A DNA stretch of 64,000 nucleotides from Nitrospira sp. (GTDB lineage: Bacteria > Nitrospirota > Nitrospiria > Nitrospirales > Nitrospiraceae): positions 4,145,871-4,209,870 of the forward strand of contig CP060499.1 of NCBI GenBank assembly GCA_024760525.1, given 5' to 3'. Made by a program: the position numbers and the translations under genes. The notes under the pieces are model-generated. The model made no database searches. It worked only from the letters and a program-made list of their open reading frames with translations, and was not told the origin of the DNA. Of this stretch, positions 53,384-61,376 are shown in pieces (position 1 is the stretch's first letter; every line of letters begins with the position of its first letter).

Positions 53384-53674
53384 GAGAGATCCAATTCAGC
53401 GCCTATGCTTTTTGTGCGCGAACAAACTGGATGTCCTGCGTGGTTTCGGTTGGCCCACGTTTCAATGCGATCGTTGGATGGCGGGATTCTAGAAGGGAGC
53501 GGTTGGTTAGAGGACCAATTTCCCAGCCCCATCCCCTCGGCGTGAGATGCTATTAGGTATGGACATGATCGGTAGCCGCTTGGTCGAGAGCAGTCTACCC
53601 TAAGCCCACTTCTGGCGAGAACAATCGGCCTCGTGCGCCCATCGACCAAGGGTAATTCCTGCATGTATCTACCC

Positions 53675-53702
53675 TTGACTTCCCCATCGCTCGATTTATC
53701 TA
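53675..53702 (+). promoter_or_regulatory. Putative promoter of the third Hsp20 gene
   Basis: TTGACT at 53675-53680, 16-bp spacer, TATCTA at 53697-53702, about 80 bp before the start codon. Same form as the other island promoters. Confidence 0.6.
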
Positions 53703-53781
53703 CGCGCCATCCAGTTGGATCGGCGCCGCACCAGCGCAGCTAACCTGATAGGTAACCAGGACTGACCGAAAGGAGGGTACT

Positions 53782-54231
53782 ATGGCACTCGTACGATGGG
53801 ACCCATTTCGAGAGTTGGAGGAGGTGTCAGATCGGTTGAACCGATTGTTTGCGCGCCCTACAGAGCGACCGTCGAATGGTAAAGAAACCATGATCGTAGC
53901 GGATTGGACGCCGCCTGTTGATATCAGTGAGACCGAAGGGGAGTATCAGATCAAGGCCGAAATTCCGGATGTAAAGAAGGAGGACGTGAAGATCACGCTC
54001 GAAGATGGTGTGCTCACCATTCAAGGCCAGCGCAAGCACGAACAGGAAGAGAAGGGGAAGAAGTTCCATCGCATTGAACGATCCTACGGCAGCTTTGCCC
54101 GGACCTTCGCCTTGCCCGATGTGATTGAAGTGGATCAGGTGCGAGCCGAGTTCAAGGATGGCGTGTTGAATCTCCATCTGCCGAAGTCGGAGAAGGCGAA
54201 ACCGAAGGCCATCGAAGTCAAGGTGGCGTAA
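53782..54231 (+). CDS. Hsp20/alpha-crystallin small heat-shock protein (3)
   Basis: Complete holdase chaperone of 149 residues starting ATG 53782, with GAAAGGAGG upstream. N-terminus MALVRWDPFRELEEVSDRLN, alpha-crystallin domain about 40-140 (ADWTPPVDISETEGEYQIKA, IQGQRKHEQEEKGKKFHRIE, FKDGVLNLHLPKSEKAKP). It is the most canonical of the island Hsp20s. A small two-helix membrane protein gene follows 111 bp downstream. Confidence 0.95.
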   Translation: MALVRWDPFRELEEVSDRLNRLFARPTERPSNGKETMIVADWTPPVDISETEGEYQIKAEIPDVKKEDVKITLEDGVLTIQGQRKHEQEEKGKKFHRIERSYGSFARTFALPDVIEVDQVRAEFKDGVLNLHLPKSEKAKPKAIEVKVA

Positions 54232-54342
54232 CCCGCTGAGCGGATGCATGGAGCGCTGAAGACCACTGGGGAGAGGTGTGCTTCGTGCCAGTGGGGGTTT
54301 GCTTGTAGTCAATGGAGTCGCGATATCCACAAGGAGGCGGTC

Positions 54343-54528
54343 ATGGGCCTGCACTGGTTCAATTTGCTAGGGTTCGTGATGTTATTTCTTGCACTCCTTT
54401 TGAATGAAATTGTCATGGTGAACGTGTGGTATGACTCTAACTTGTTCTTAATCGCTATAGAGGTAACATACCTCCTCGCTGCCCTGTGCCTTGCACTCTG
54501 GGGAAGTTCCGATCACCAGCAAATCTGA
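54343..54528 (+). CDS. Small membrane protein with two transmembrane segments
   Basis: A 61-residue product from ATG 54343, with AAGGAGG upstream. Two hydrophobic segments: about 5-25 (FNLLGFVMLFLALLLNEIVM) and 33-55 (FLIAIEVTYLLAALCLALWG). No domain recognised. Possibly co-transcribed with the Hsp20 upstream. Confidence 0.6.
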   Translation: MGLHWFNLLGFVMLFLALLLNEIVMVNVWYDSNLFLIAIEVTYLLAALCLALWGSSDHQQI

Positions 54529-54576
54529 CCCACGTTCCTTTCTCAGAGAATCCTGAATCCGGGGAGGTGCTGTCTT

Positions 54577-54777
54577 ATGAATCCACGAAAAACGAACTGA
54601 GCCGTACAACAAGGAGATGCGGCGGGTATACGGGGGGAGCTGGTGAATAAAGCGGTAGCAGAGAAGCGGCAAGCCTATGTCATCGTCAATGATCGAGTAG
54701 AGGGGAATGCCCCGTTGACGATTCACGCCTTAGTCGGGACGACATTAGGGGGTCTCCCAGTACCGACCGAGACCTGA
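54577..54777 (+). pseudogene. Small ORF interrupted by an in-frame TGA
   Basis: From ATG 54577 the frame reads MNPRKTN, TGA at 54598-54600, then AVQQGDAAGIRGELVNKAVA and further to TGA 54775-54777, a total of 67 codons. The downstream part contains a plausible protein (KRQAYVIVNDRVEGNAPLTI). As in the BON gene, CGA to TGA would explain the break. Weak ribosome binding (GGGGAGG 7 bp upstream). It may be a remnant of a longer gene. Confidence 0.4.
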
Positions 54778-54873
54778 AGACGCTAGTCTGATATCAGAAT
54801 AGCGCAGTGGAAACATTATGAATCGGTAGCGGAAACGCTACGAAGACATAATGTAAAAATTGCGCTGTTCGCT

Positions 54874-54910
54874 AAGCTCCGTTCTTGAAAGAGGACGGAG
54901 CTTTCTTTTT
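54874..54910 (+). terminator. Rho-independent terminator
   Basis: Stem AAGCTCCGTTC/GGACGGAGCTT with loop TTGAAAGA, followed by TCTTTTT. It probably ends transcription from the Hsp20 (3) cluster. Confidence 0.8.
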
Positions 54911-54964
54911 GATAGCGCAAGGTGAAAGCGGTAGCAAAGCGCATGCGGGAACCTAACAGGGTGG

Positions 54965-55291
54965 TTACCGTACACGATCCGAGGAAATAGAATTGCTGTG
55001 GCAATCGTGTTCAGGGCTGCGCTCCTGGAGCATCTGGTATGGCGGATCGGATGCGCGAGGGGGAGGGGACCGGAGTGGACTAGCACGAGGTGGTGGCGTC
55101 GCCGCAATCTCGCCATGCCTCGGCACGATCGGCGCGTAATTCGTCGTCCCATCGCGGTTGCGGTACCCATAGCCAGTCTTGGGGGTGGCATCGCTGCGCC
55201 GGGGACCGAAACTGCTCCCGTGATGATCTGCCCATTGCGCTTGAGCGTCAACCGTGAGCAAGAGCGTCGTCAGTATTAACATGTACAGCAT
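54965..55291 (-). CDS. Small exported hypothetical protein
   Basis: A 108-residue product from ATG 55291, with GAGAGG upstream. N-terminal signal peptide (MLYMLILTTLLLTVDAQAQ) then a mature part rich in Gly, Pro, Arg and Ser with low-complexity PPPRASP repeats. No domain recognised. Could be a periplasmic or surface protein; the low-complexity tail leaves some doubt that it is real. Confidence 0.45.
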   Translation of the reverse strand: MLYMLILTTLLLTVDAQAQWADHHGSSFGPRRSDATPKTGYGYRNRDGTTNYAPIVPRHGEIAATPPPRASPLRSPPPRASDPPYQMLQERSPEHDCHSNSISSDRVR

Positions 55292-55449
55292 AAGAACCTC
55301 TCGGCAAACTGGATGCTACGGTCAGCTTACCAAAGAAGAAAGATGAATGTATGGGTGGGGGATTGAGAGGAATCAATTTACTCCCTCAAAAGGAACCCCT
55401 CGAATAATGGAGTTAGGACGACTCTGAAAGACTGGCGATACGATGTCCT

Positions 55450-55815
55450 ATGAATCGTCATGACGATTTCCAATCAGCCAGATCCGATTTCGACCGCTAC
55501 GATGTAGCGATTGTCGCTAATTTGTCCAGCCCGACGCTGAACGGTCTGACGAACGATCAATTCTATTTTCAATTTGAGAAAACAGGAATGTTCTCCAATG
55601 ATGGATTGCCAACGTCACCTCCGAGCATCGCGTCTCTAGTGCAGACGTCTTGGCATCTAGATTTTCACCCGGTGGACAGTTCGTCCGCGGAGAAATTACC
55701 TCGTTAGCCCTCACAGCTGTTCCCTTGCCCGGGGCACTTATCCTGTTCGGCTCCGAAGCGGGTTTCTTGGCCTATGCTATACGCAAAACTAGAGGGATGC
55801 GGACAAGCTTGTGAC
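55450..55815 (+). pseudogene. PEP-CTERM-type exported protein gene, frameshifted
   Basis: The first frame (ATG 55450) encodes about 52 residues ending near TNDQFYFQFEKTGMFSNDG; a second frame from about 55600 continues with WIANVTSEHRVSSADVLAS and GGQFVRGEITSLAL, ending in TAVPLPGALILFGSEAGFLA followed by AYAIRK. This end is a sorting signal of the VPLPA/PEP-CTERM type: Pro-containing motif, hydrophobic segment, basic tail. The join needs one frameshift near 55595-55605. Proteins with this signal are exported and processed by exosortase. No signal peptide is seen at the present start, so the 5' end may also be lost. Confidence 0.55.
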
Positions 55816-56004
55816 ATGAAAGACCCTGTTTTGAAGATGCTTTAGTAACTCATCTGTCTGATTGTCCGTATGACTTAAGCGGATCGTCTTCATCTCTTTC
55901 CATGCTTACAGATAGGGCATTCAATGGATAAGGACATTGACTGCAATACGGCCAAGCAGTTCACATGTGCTTCGCTTCGTGGCTTATTGGCCAAATGCTG
56001 CTTC

Positions 56005-56211
56005 CTAATCTACTCGCGAAAAGCGTGGAATGGAAACGCCCCCTTTATCGACGCTCTCAGTAAACATGGCAACCGGTCTTATCCAGAGCCCTCGCTCGCC
56101 GTACAACGCCCGGTACACGACGAACTCCTCCTCCGTTTCTGAATGCCTGGCGACTCCCAAAACTTCATAGTCCTGACCTTTATGGTGTCGATAGATGCCG
56201 GGTGAGACCAT
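56005..56211 (-). CDS. DUF1653-domain protein, copy 2
   Basis: A 68-residue DUF1653 protein differing from copy 1 at 42569 only by one inserted Lys (RHHKGQDYEV), with nearly all base differences lying near the start codon. Located downstream of the intact tRNA-Leu, at the right edge of the island. Function unknown. Confidence 0.8.
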   Translation of the reverse strand: MVSPGIYRHHKGQDYEVLGVARHSETEEEFVVYRALYGERGLWIRPVAMFTESVDKGGVSIPRFSRVD

Positions 56212-56279
56212 GATCGCCTGCTCCTCGTAAGTTGGACGCCTGCATGTTCACGTGACAGTTACGTGACAATTGAGCCCAA
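56005..56279. repeat. Long direct repeat, right copy
   Basis: Counterpart of 42569-42840: DUF1653 gene and about 68 bp upstream of it. The next segment up to the tRNA (56280-56363) is not conserved between copies. Confidence 0.9.
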
Positions 56280-56363
56280 AACGACCCCTGAAGGGGTGTT
56301 CACTGGTGTCAAGATAATGGCCAGATAACGCTGAAACCCCGTATAGAAGGTGGGAGAGAGGGG

Positions 56364-56450
56364 TGGTGCCGAAGCCGGGATTTGAACCCGGACACCCTTG
56401 CGGGCGCTAGACCCTGAATCTAGTGCGTCTGCCAGTTCCGCCACTTCGGC
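56364..56450 (-). tRNA. tRNA-Leu (anticodon CAG)
   Basis: An intact 87-nt class II tRNA on the minus strand: acceptor GCCGAAG/CTTCGGC, anticodon stem CTAGA/TCTAG around loop TTCAGGG (anticodon CAG), variable arm with CGCCCGCAAGGGTG, T arm TCCGGGTTCAAATCCCGG, discriminator A, encoded CCA. Its 3' portion from the anticodon loop onward is repeated at 42929-42983, marking it as an integration site. Confidence 0.97.
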
Positions 56451-56454
56451 ATTA

Positions 56455-56578
56455 GGGATGTTGAAAAAGCCCGCCAGCTTCGTTCTCACGAACCTCAAAG
56501 GCTCAACGTACCGGCACAGAGTACGCTTCGCCTTTTCGCTCCGCTCGGGCCTTGCTGAACGTCCTTTTTGAACATCCC
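56455..56578. repeat. MITE-like element with terminal inverted repeats
   Basis: A 124-bp element whose ends are GGGATGTTGAAAAAGC and, inverted, GGGATGTTCAAAAAGG. Internal sequence includes further partial palindromes (GCGGAGCG-type and GTACC/GGTAC). It lies 4 bp from the 5' end of the tRNA-Leu gene, so it occupies the expected tRNA promoter position. No coding capacity. Confidence 0.65.
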
Positions 56579-56656
56579 TGAGAGTAAATACAGCAAGGGG
56601 AGCCGGATTATCCTGAATTTTCATCGCTCGCGTCAAGCAAGTGCCGTCAAGACAGT

Positions 56657-58111
56657 TCACGGTGCGGCACGAGCAGCTGTTTGGGAAATGGCCCATGGCC
56701 CCGTGCCCGTGATGTCGCGTGGATCGCCGCTGACGATAATGCGTTCGTGAGCCAGACCGGCAGCAGCGAGCAGCGAGGATGCCGCAATCCTCGGAGCCTC
56801 ATCGACGATGAGGACATCGAAGCGCACCCGACTGAACAAGGGGTCGCTCGCGACTCGAGCGGGAGTGGCCGCGACCAGTCTCCGGTTCTGAAGGAAGGCC
56901 TGACGGTTCGGGCTTGCTTCAGCAGCCAGCAACTCACGGACCTTTTTCGTTCCACCCAATTTCGTGATGTGCTCCTTCAGTTCGCCAAACTCGGCACGCG
57001 TTCCTCGAGGGACGGACGCCTCCGGAACTAGCTGCTGAATGCGACCTTTCGCGACATCGAGTTCGTCGTTCAGTTGGTTCATCTTGCTCTGATACAGCGC
57101 ACGGTACTGCGTAAGTGATCCCGCATTCTTCCCCACCGCCTGCATGCCCAGTCGCTGTAACAGCGGCAGATTTTCGAATTCCTTGAGCGTGGTCTCAACA
57201 TCGGCCATTCTGACTTGCAGCTCCCTAAATTGTGTCACGAGGCGCCATTCCAAGGAGCGAACTTCGTCCAAATCTTTCTGCTTCGCTTCTTTCTGGGCCA
57301 GCAGAGGGGTCAGCTCTCGAAAGCGTTCGTATGTATGTTTCAGCGAGGCTTTGTCGGCCTGTGATTTGGCATAGAACCGCTGCATCTGTGCTTCGAACCC
57401 CAATTCATGAAGATCGATGCCTCCGGTTCGCGAGGCAATCGGGAGTTCATATCGAGTCATCCACGTTCTGTAGTTGAGCCCGCCGGCGTTCATAGTCCGC
57501 GCGACCATGCCGACAACCTCATCGCACTCGTCATGATCCGGACTGATCAAGAGTATGCGCTTATTGCCGCGAATCAGTTCCGTGGCCAATTTCCCAAGTT
57601 GCTGACGACGCAGTGACCGGTCATCCGACCACATTGCCGTGAAAACAGATGTGCGGGAAAGAAATGCTTCGGCACCGATGTCTTGCATTTGCAGCAGGGC
57701 TGTCAACCGCTCGGTTGGTCCAAGGTGATACTGGTCGGGCTTCGCCAGAATCTCTTTCAGTCGGGCCGCCGACGTACTGATAAGACCGGCCTGATCCGGA
57801 ACGAGGGTGGCGGAGGGGACTTCGCTTCCGAGGGGATCGATCAGCTGAACAAGGATGCGTTCGCCTGTTTGCCGGAGCATGATTCCTTCTGTGGTTTCTG
57901 CTTCATCAGTCGGAACAACGGCCACAGGAAGATCCACACCCAGCGTGACGTCAGACGGTACGACAAACTCGTACAGATGGAGTCCGCCGATCGTGTGAAC
58001 CAGGCGGCCCTGCGACCCCACGAAAGGAGCATCACGCTCTGTTTCGGCGAGGTGGACCTGTTCGTGTTCAAGCCGGGTAACCCACAATTCGATAAGTTCT
58101 CTTGCCGTCAT
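56657..58111 (-). CDS. Helicase-like protein lacking a P-loop
   Basis: A 484-residue protein related to SF1 (DNA2/UPF1-like) helicases. Residues about 160-200 hold RGNKRILLISPDHDECDE, like helicase motif Ia; 432-443 has DVLIVDEAPRIA (motif II, Walker B) and about 455-470 HERIIVSGDPRDI (motif III). The place where the Walker A GxGKT should be reads MWSDDRSLRRQ, and the protein ends soon after motif III without a second RecA domain. A coiled-coil segment lies about 260-340. It probably does not hydrolyse ATP as a helicase. I use ATG 58111, preceded by AAAGGGAG. Role unknown. Confidence 0.65.
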   Translation of the reverse strand: MTARELIELWVTRLEHEQVHLAETERDAPFVGSQGRLVHTIGGLHLYEFVVPSDVTLGVDLPVAVVPTDEAETTEGIMLRQTGERILVQLIDPLGSEVPSATLVPDQAGLISTSAARLKEILAKPDQYHLGPTERLTALLQMQDIGAEAFLSRTSVFTAMWSDDRSLRRQQLGKLATELIRGNKRILLISPDHDECDEVVGMVARTMNAGGLNYRTWMTRYELPIASRTGGIDLHELGFEAQMQRFYAKSQADKASLKHTYERFRELTPLLAQKEAKQKDLDEVRSLEWRLVTQFRELQVRMADVETTLKEFENLPLLQRLGMQAVGKNAGSLTQYRALYQSKMNQLNDELDVAKGRIQQLVPEASVPRGTRAEFGELKEHITKLGGTKKVRELLAAEASPNRQAFLQNRRLVAATPARVASDPLFSRVRFDVLIVDEAPRIAASSLLAAAGLAHERIIVSGDPRDITGTGPWAISQTAARAAP

Positions 58112-58330
58112 GACGACTCCCTTTACCGGCATATTCAACAGAAGGGAACGTCATGATAAATGTCCGGCAAGAGAGCTGTCTACCGCCAGAGACTCGAGGT
58201 TGCCCTTGTCTTCACGACCAAAACACGTCTAAAATGAACCCCTTTCTATGGGCTGGCAGGAGGAAACACGCCGTTCCGCGATGCGAGAAGAGAACTGGCT
58301 GGTTTTCCACATCGGGCTGAGGAGGAATTT

Positions 58331-58600
58331 GTGAAGGGGTTGCGGTTCGAGCGGATCGGCAAGGGGCGCTATTACAATGTCGTCTTTCACATCGGCAGCA
58401 CCTACGTGCCTGTGAGTGACGATACTGTGGAAGAACTCAAAGGGCAGAGCCTGTTGCCGGCCGAACGATTTCTGGATCTCCTCATCGACCGCGTTGGGTA
58501 TTCGTCCTACTTGAAGGATCAAATCCGAAATGAATTGAAAGCGACGGGCGATCCGGTTACACAGATCACCGTGCTGCAAGGCGCCATCCGAGAGTTGTAG
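58331..58600 (+). CDS. Hypothetical protein
   Basis: An 89-residue product from GTG 58331, with GAGGAGG about 8 bp upstream. The sequence GLRFERIGKGRYYNVVFHIG and VEELKGQSLLPAERFLDLLID suggests a small alpha-beta fold. No family recognised. Convergent with the TPR protein gene downstream. Confidence 0.55.
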   Translation: MKGLRFERIGKGRYYNVVFHIGSTYVPVSDDTVEELKGQSLLPAERFLDLLIDRVGYSSYLKDQIRNELKATGDPVTQITVLQGAIREL

Positions 58601-58755
58601 ATCTCCTCCCTTGTGAAACGTACTCGTAGAATTCCTGTTCACTCTTCCAACCCTGATGGGACCAATCGAGTGGGGCCTGACTGCGCGCGTCGAGCGACCA
58701 CCGCTTCACCGTGGGGGCTCCGCGAGCAAAGGACCTACTCGATTGGTCCCGATCT

Positions 58756-59787
58756 TCAATCCCCCACCTGGCCTTCCTGGAACAGCTGATTCATGATCTG
58801 ATTCCGTTTTTCCGGATCGCGATAGAATTTCAACGCCTTGGTATAGTTCTCCATCGCGCTCTGGCGTTTGCCGCGGAGCGCGTAGATCTCGGCGATCCCG
58901 TGATAGGCTCGCGCATCCTCTTCATTGCACTTGAGCGCCCGGCTAAAAATGTCCGCGGCTTCTTGAAGTCGTTGCTTGCCTAACGCGAGCCACCCGAGAG
59001 CGGAATGGGCGGCGCCAAAGTCCGGATCGGCATTGAGCGCATCTTGATAGCTCTTTTGCGCCAAGTCCAGGCGCCCGCGCGTTTCGTAGAGTCCGCCCAG
59101 CGCAAAGTGCACTTCGGCATCCTGTGGATTGAGTTTCAAGGCGGTCTTGTAGGATTGTACCGCCGGTTCTACCTTCCCCTGTTCTGCCAGCGCACACGCG
59201 AGGTTCGAATGCGCCGCGGAATCGTTCGGGTTGAGTTTGATCACCTCACGGTATTCTTTGATCGCCATTTCCAATCGGCCTTGATCTTGGTACGCGACAC
59301 CCAGATTCATCCGGGCCGGAGCAAAGTCCGGGGCGAGACGGATGGCTTCGCGGTACTCCTTGACCGCCATTTCAAGATGACCGGCGCGTTCGTGAATCTG
59401 TGCGAGAAAGTAATGAGGAGACGCTGATCGCGAAAGCAACCGTGCGGCTTCCATATATGGTTGCATGGACTGTTCGGATTGACCGGACTGCGCGAGAAAC
59501 AGGCCCCTGATTAAATGGGCGTAGCCGCAGTCCGCATTCCGGTCGAGCAGCTCCTTCACCCAATTCCCCACGGCCGTAATGTCCTGCTGGGCTTCGAGGC
59601 AGAGCGCATGGGTTTTCCAGGCGTCGGCAAACCGGCCCTGCACGAGATACACGACATTTCGCGCAAAGAGAGGACGTGGGTCCTTGGATCCCTCGGAGTC
59701 CCGGCTCCAGGCCAGCGACTCGGCGAATAAGGTGTCCCATGCGCCGGCGATCATGGCCGCCTCACAGTTCTGCTGGTGAGTGCCCAT
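58756..59787 (-). CDS. TPR-repeat protein
   Basis: A 343-residue protein built of about eight tetratricopeptide repeats (for example MAVKEYREAIRLAPDFAPARMNLGVAYQDQGR and the following repeat). No signal peptide, so it is probably cytoplasmic. It lies 7 bp downstream of the thyX-like gene on the same strand, so the two are likely co-transcribed. The binding partner is unknown. Confidence 0.85.
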   Translation of the reverse strand: MGTHQQNCEAAMIAGAWDTLFAESLAWSRDSEGSKDPRPLFARNVVYLVQGRFADAWKTHALCLEAQQDITAVGNWVKELLDRNADCGYAHLIRGLFLAQSGQSEQSMQPYMEAARLLSRSASPHYFLAQIHERAGHLEMAVKEYREAIRLAPDFAPARMNLGVAYQDQGRLEMAIKEYREVIKLNPNDSAAHSNLACALAEQGKVEPAVQSYKTALKLNPQDAEVHFALGGLYETRGRLDLAQKSYQDALNADPDFGAAHSALGWLALGKQRLQEAADIFSRALKCNEEDARAYHGIAEIYALRGKRQSAMENYTKALKFYRDPEKRNQIMNQLFQEGQVGD

Positions 59788-59794
59788 AGGATTC

Positions 59795-61282
59795 TTATCG
59801 GGTCAGTGTGTCTTCGATATCGGGCGATGTCGCGCGAATCTGTTCACCGAGGAAGGGGAATCGTTGAGTGAGCTGTTGTTTCATCTGCCACGCGACCGTC
59901 CGGTACGACCAGTGGCCTTTGACGCCGGATCGCAGCTTGCTGATGTATTCGGCTTCAGCATAGTCCATTTTGAACACACACCGCACTTTGAAGCCGAACG
60001 GAATCGCATAGAGCGACGCTTCTTGATCCTTTTTCCTGAGTAACTCGATGTCGTGACGCACGGCATCCATCGCTTGGCGGTATTCCAGATCCAACCCCGC
60101 TTCGACAAGCGGCGGCGGAACATCGTAGCCATGGACGGTCGTGAAGTTCTGTTGCACTTGCTGGCAGCGGCGGTGGCGATGCATATCCCGCCACGCCCCG
60201 ATGTCCATCAGGATATCGAACGTGAATGCGTAGCCGCTGCGAAACTCCTTGATGAGTTCATCGTAGGGGCCTCGCTGTTTGGTTGCGACCTCGATGGTCG
60301 CTTGCTTCTGTCGATCCGTCCATTCTTTGACCACCTCGAGTATTTTCCGGTACGGGGCTTGCGCGACCCGGTAGAGAAGCGTCGTGACGAGCTCGTCGAG
60401 AGGATGGTGTGGTTCGATCAAATCGACCGGTACGACCGTCCCCCAGGCATCCGGTTGGTCAAGTCCCGCTGGGCGCAACGCTTCACGAGCATGGCGGGCC
60501 AAGTCCGTATACACCGATTCCTGGTACTGGCTGGCCTTGGCATGTCGCGCCAGTGTGGGTGCCAAGGGGTCCGCTTGACCGGGCGATTGGCCGGATAATT
60601 CGCCCCACAGATTCACCGGCGGACGGTGACAGGCCTCTTTCAAATCCTCACCGATTGCCCGCAATTCCGGAAGCTGAGAAGACAACAACCGTGTAATCTG
60701 CTTTTCCAACGTCCGGATGCTGACGACTTGGCCGACGTTGGTCTTGGCAGCAAGGGGTAGTAAATACCGCGTCACGTCGAACGCTCTGGCTGCAATGGTC
60801 CGCTCGTAGTCTGCAGGCTTCATCGACTCAGGGCGTGGCTCCCGTTCAGCCAGGAATCGCGTCAGCGGATCATGCAGCAAACGATAGACCTCGGAGAGGC
60901 TTCGAAGAATCCCCTCGTACACGGCTTCCGTTTCGCTGCCTCGAATCTGATCGGGCACAAACCATCGGTTGGACGAAAAATTCTGATACCGGCTGGATTT
61001 CGCTTGACCGTCCCACAGCGGTTCATCTTCCAACCGAATGGCGGCGAGTTCCGAAATGTCCTCAAAGCAAATAGTCACATGACCCAGGTCGGCAATGGAG
61101 GCGTGCCCGTAATCGAAGTAAAACTGTTCCCAGAATTTTTCGGACGAGTGGCCATGGACCCACTTGATGCTGTTTTCTATTGAATCGGGGGAGCGACTGT
61201 ATCGGGCGAGCGCATAGGCAGACGGTTCCGGCGGCATCGGGGCGATGGCAACTACCCGGCGACTGGTTCGGTCTTGACTCAT
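59795..61282 (-). CDS. ThyX-like flavin-dependent thymidylate synthase (long form)
   Basis: A 495-residue protein related to FAD-dependent thymidylate synthase, roughly twice the length of ordinary ThyX (about 220-250). The N-terminal half has the family-like GHASIADLGHVT (about 59-70) and SSRY at 96-99; the C-terminal half has RHR at 369-371 in RHRRCQQVQQ. In classical ThyX these parts form one continuous motif (RHRxxSxxxxSxRY). Here the Ser is not in the C-terminal part, so the motif appears split between the halves, or the protein is a diverged homolog. It would supply dTMP from dUMP and methylenetetrahydrofolate if active. Confidence 0.75.
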   Translation of the reverse strand: MSQDRTSRRVVAIAPMPPEPSAYALARYSRSPDSIENSIKWVHGHSSEKFWEQFYFDYGHASIADLGHVTICFEDISELAAIRLEDEPLWDGQAKSSRYQNFSSNRWFVPDQIRGSETEAVYEGILRSLSEVYRLLHDPLTRFLAEREPRPESMKPADYERTIAARAFDVTRYLLPLAAKTNVGQVVSIRTLEKQITRLLSSQLPELRAIGEDLKEACHRPPVNLWGELSGQSPGQADPLAPTLARHAKASQYQESVYTDLARHAREALRPAGLDQPDAWGTVVPVDLIEPHHPLDELVTTLLYRVAQAPYRKILEVVKEWTDRQKQATIEVATKQRGPYDELIKEFRSGYAFTFDILMDIGAWRDMHRHRRCQQVQQNFTTVHGYDVPPPLVEAGLDLEYRQAMDAVRHDIELLRKKDQEASLYAIPFGFKVRCVFKMDYAEAEYISKLRSGVKGHWSYRTVAWQMKQQLTQRFPFLGEQIRATSPDIEDTLTR

Positions 61283-61376
61283 ACGTCTGTTCTACGACGA
61301 GAACGCATCCACATGCTGCATTTTATGTAAGCCGCGCACTATACCGCTCGATTCAGAGTCGTGCAAGCTCGGTCCG

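Larger units (their letters stand above)
53334..53781. other. Intergenic region with hairpin and Hsp20 promoter
   Basis: About 450 bp. It holds a perfect 10-bp stem (CAGGCGAGTG/CACTCGCCTG) at 53349-53383 and the promoter of the third intact Hsp20 gene. No protein gene is supported. Confidence 0.6.
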
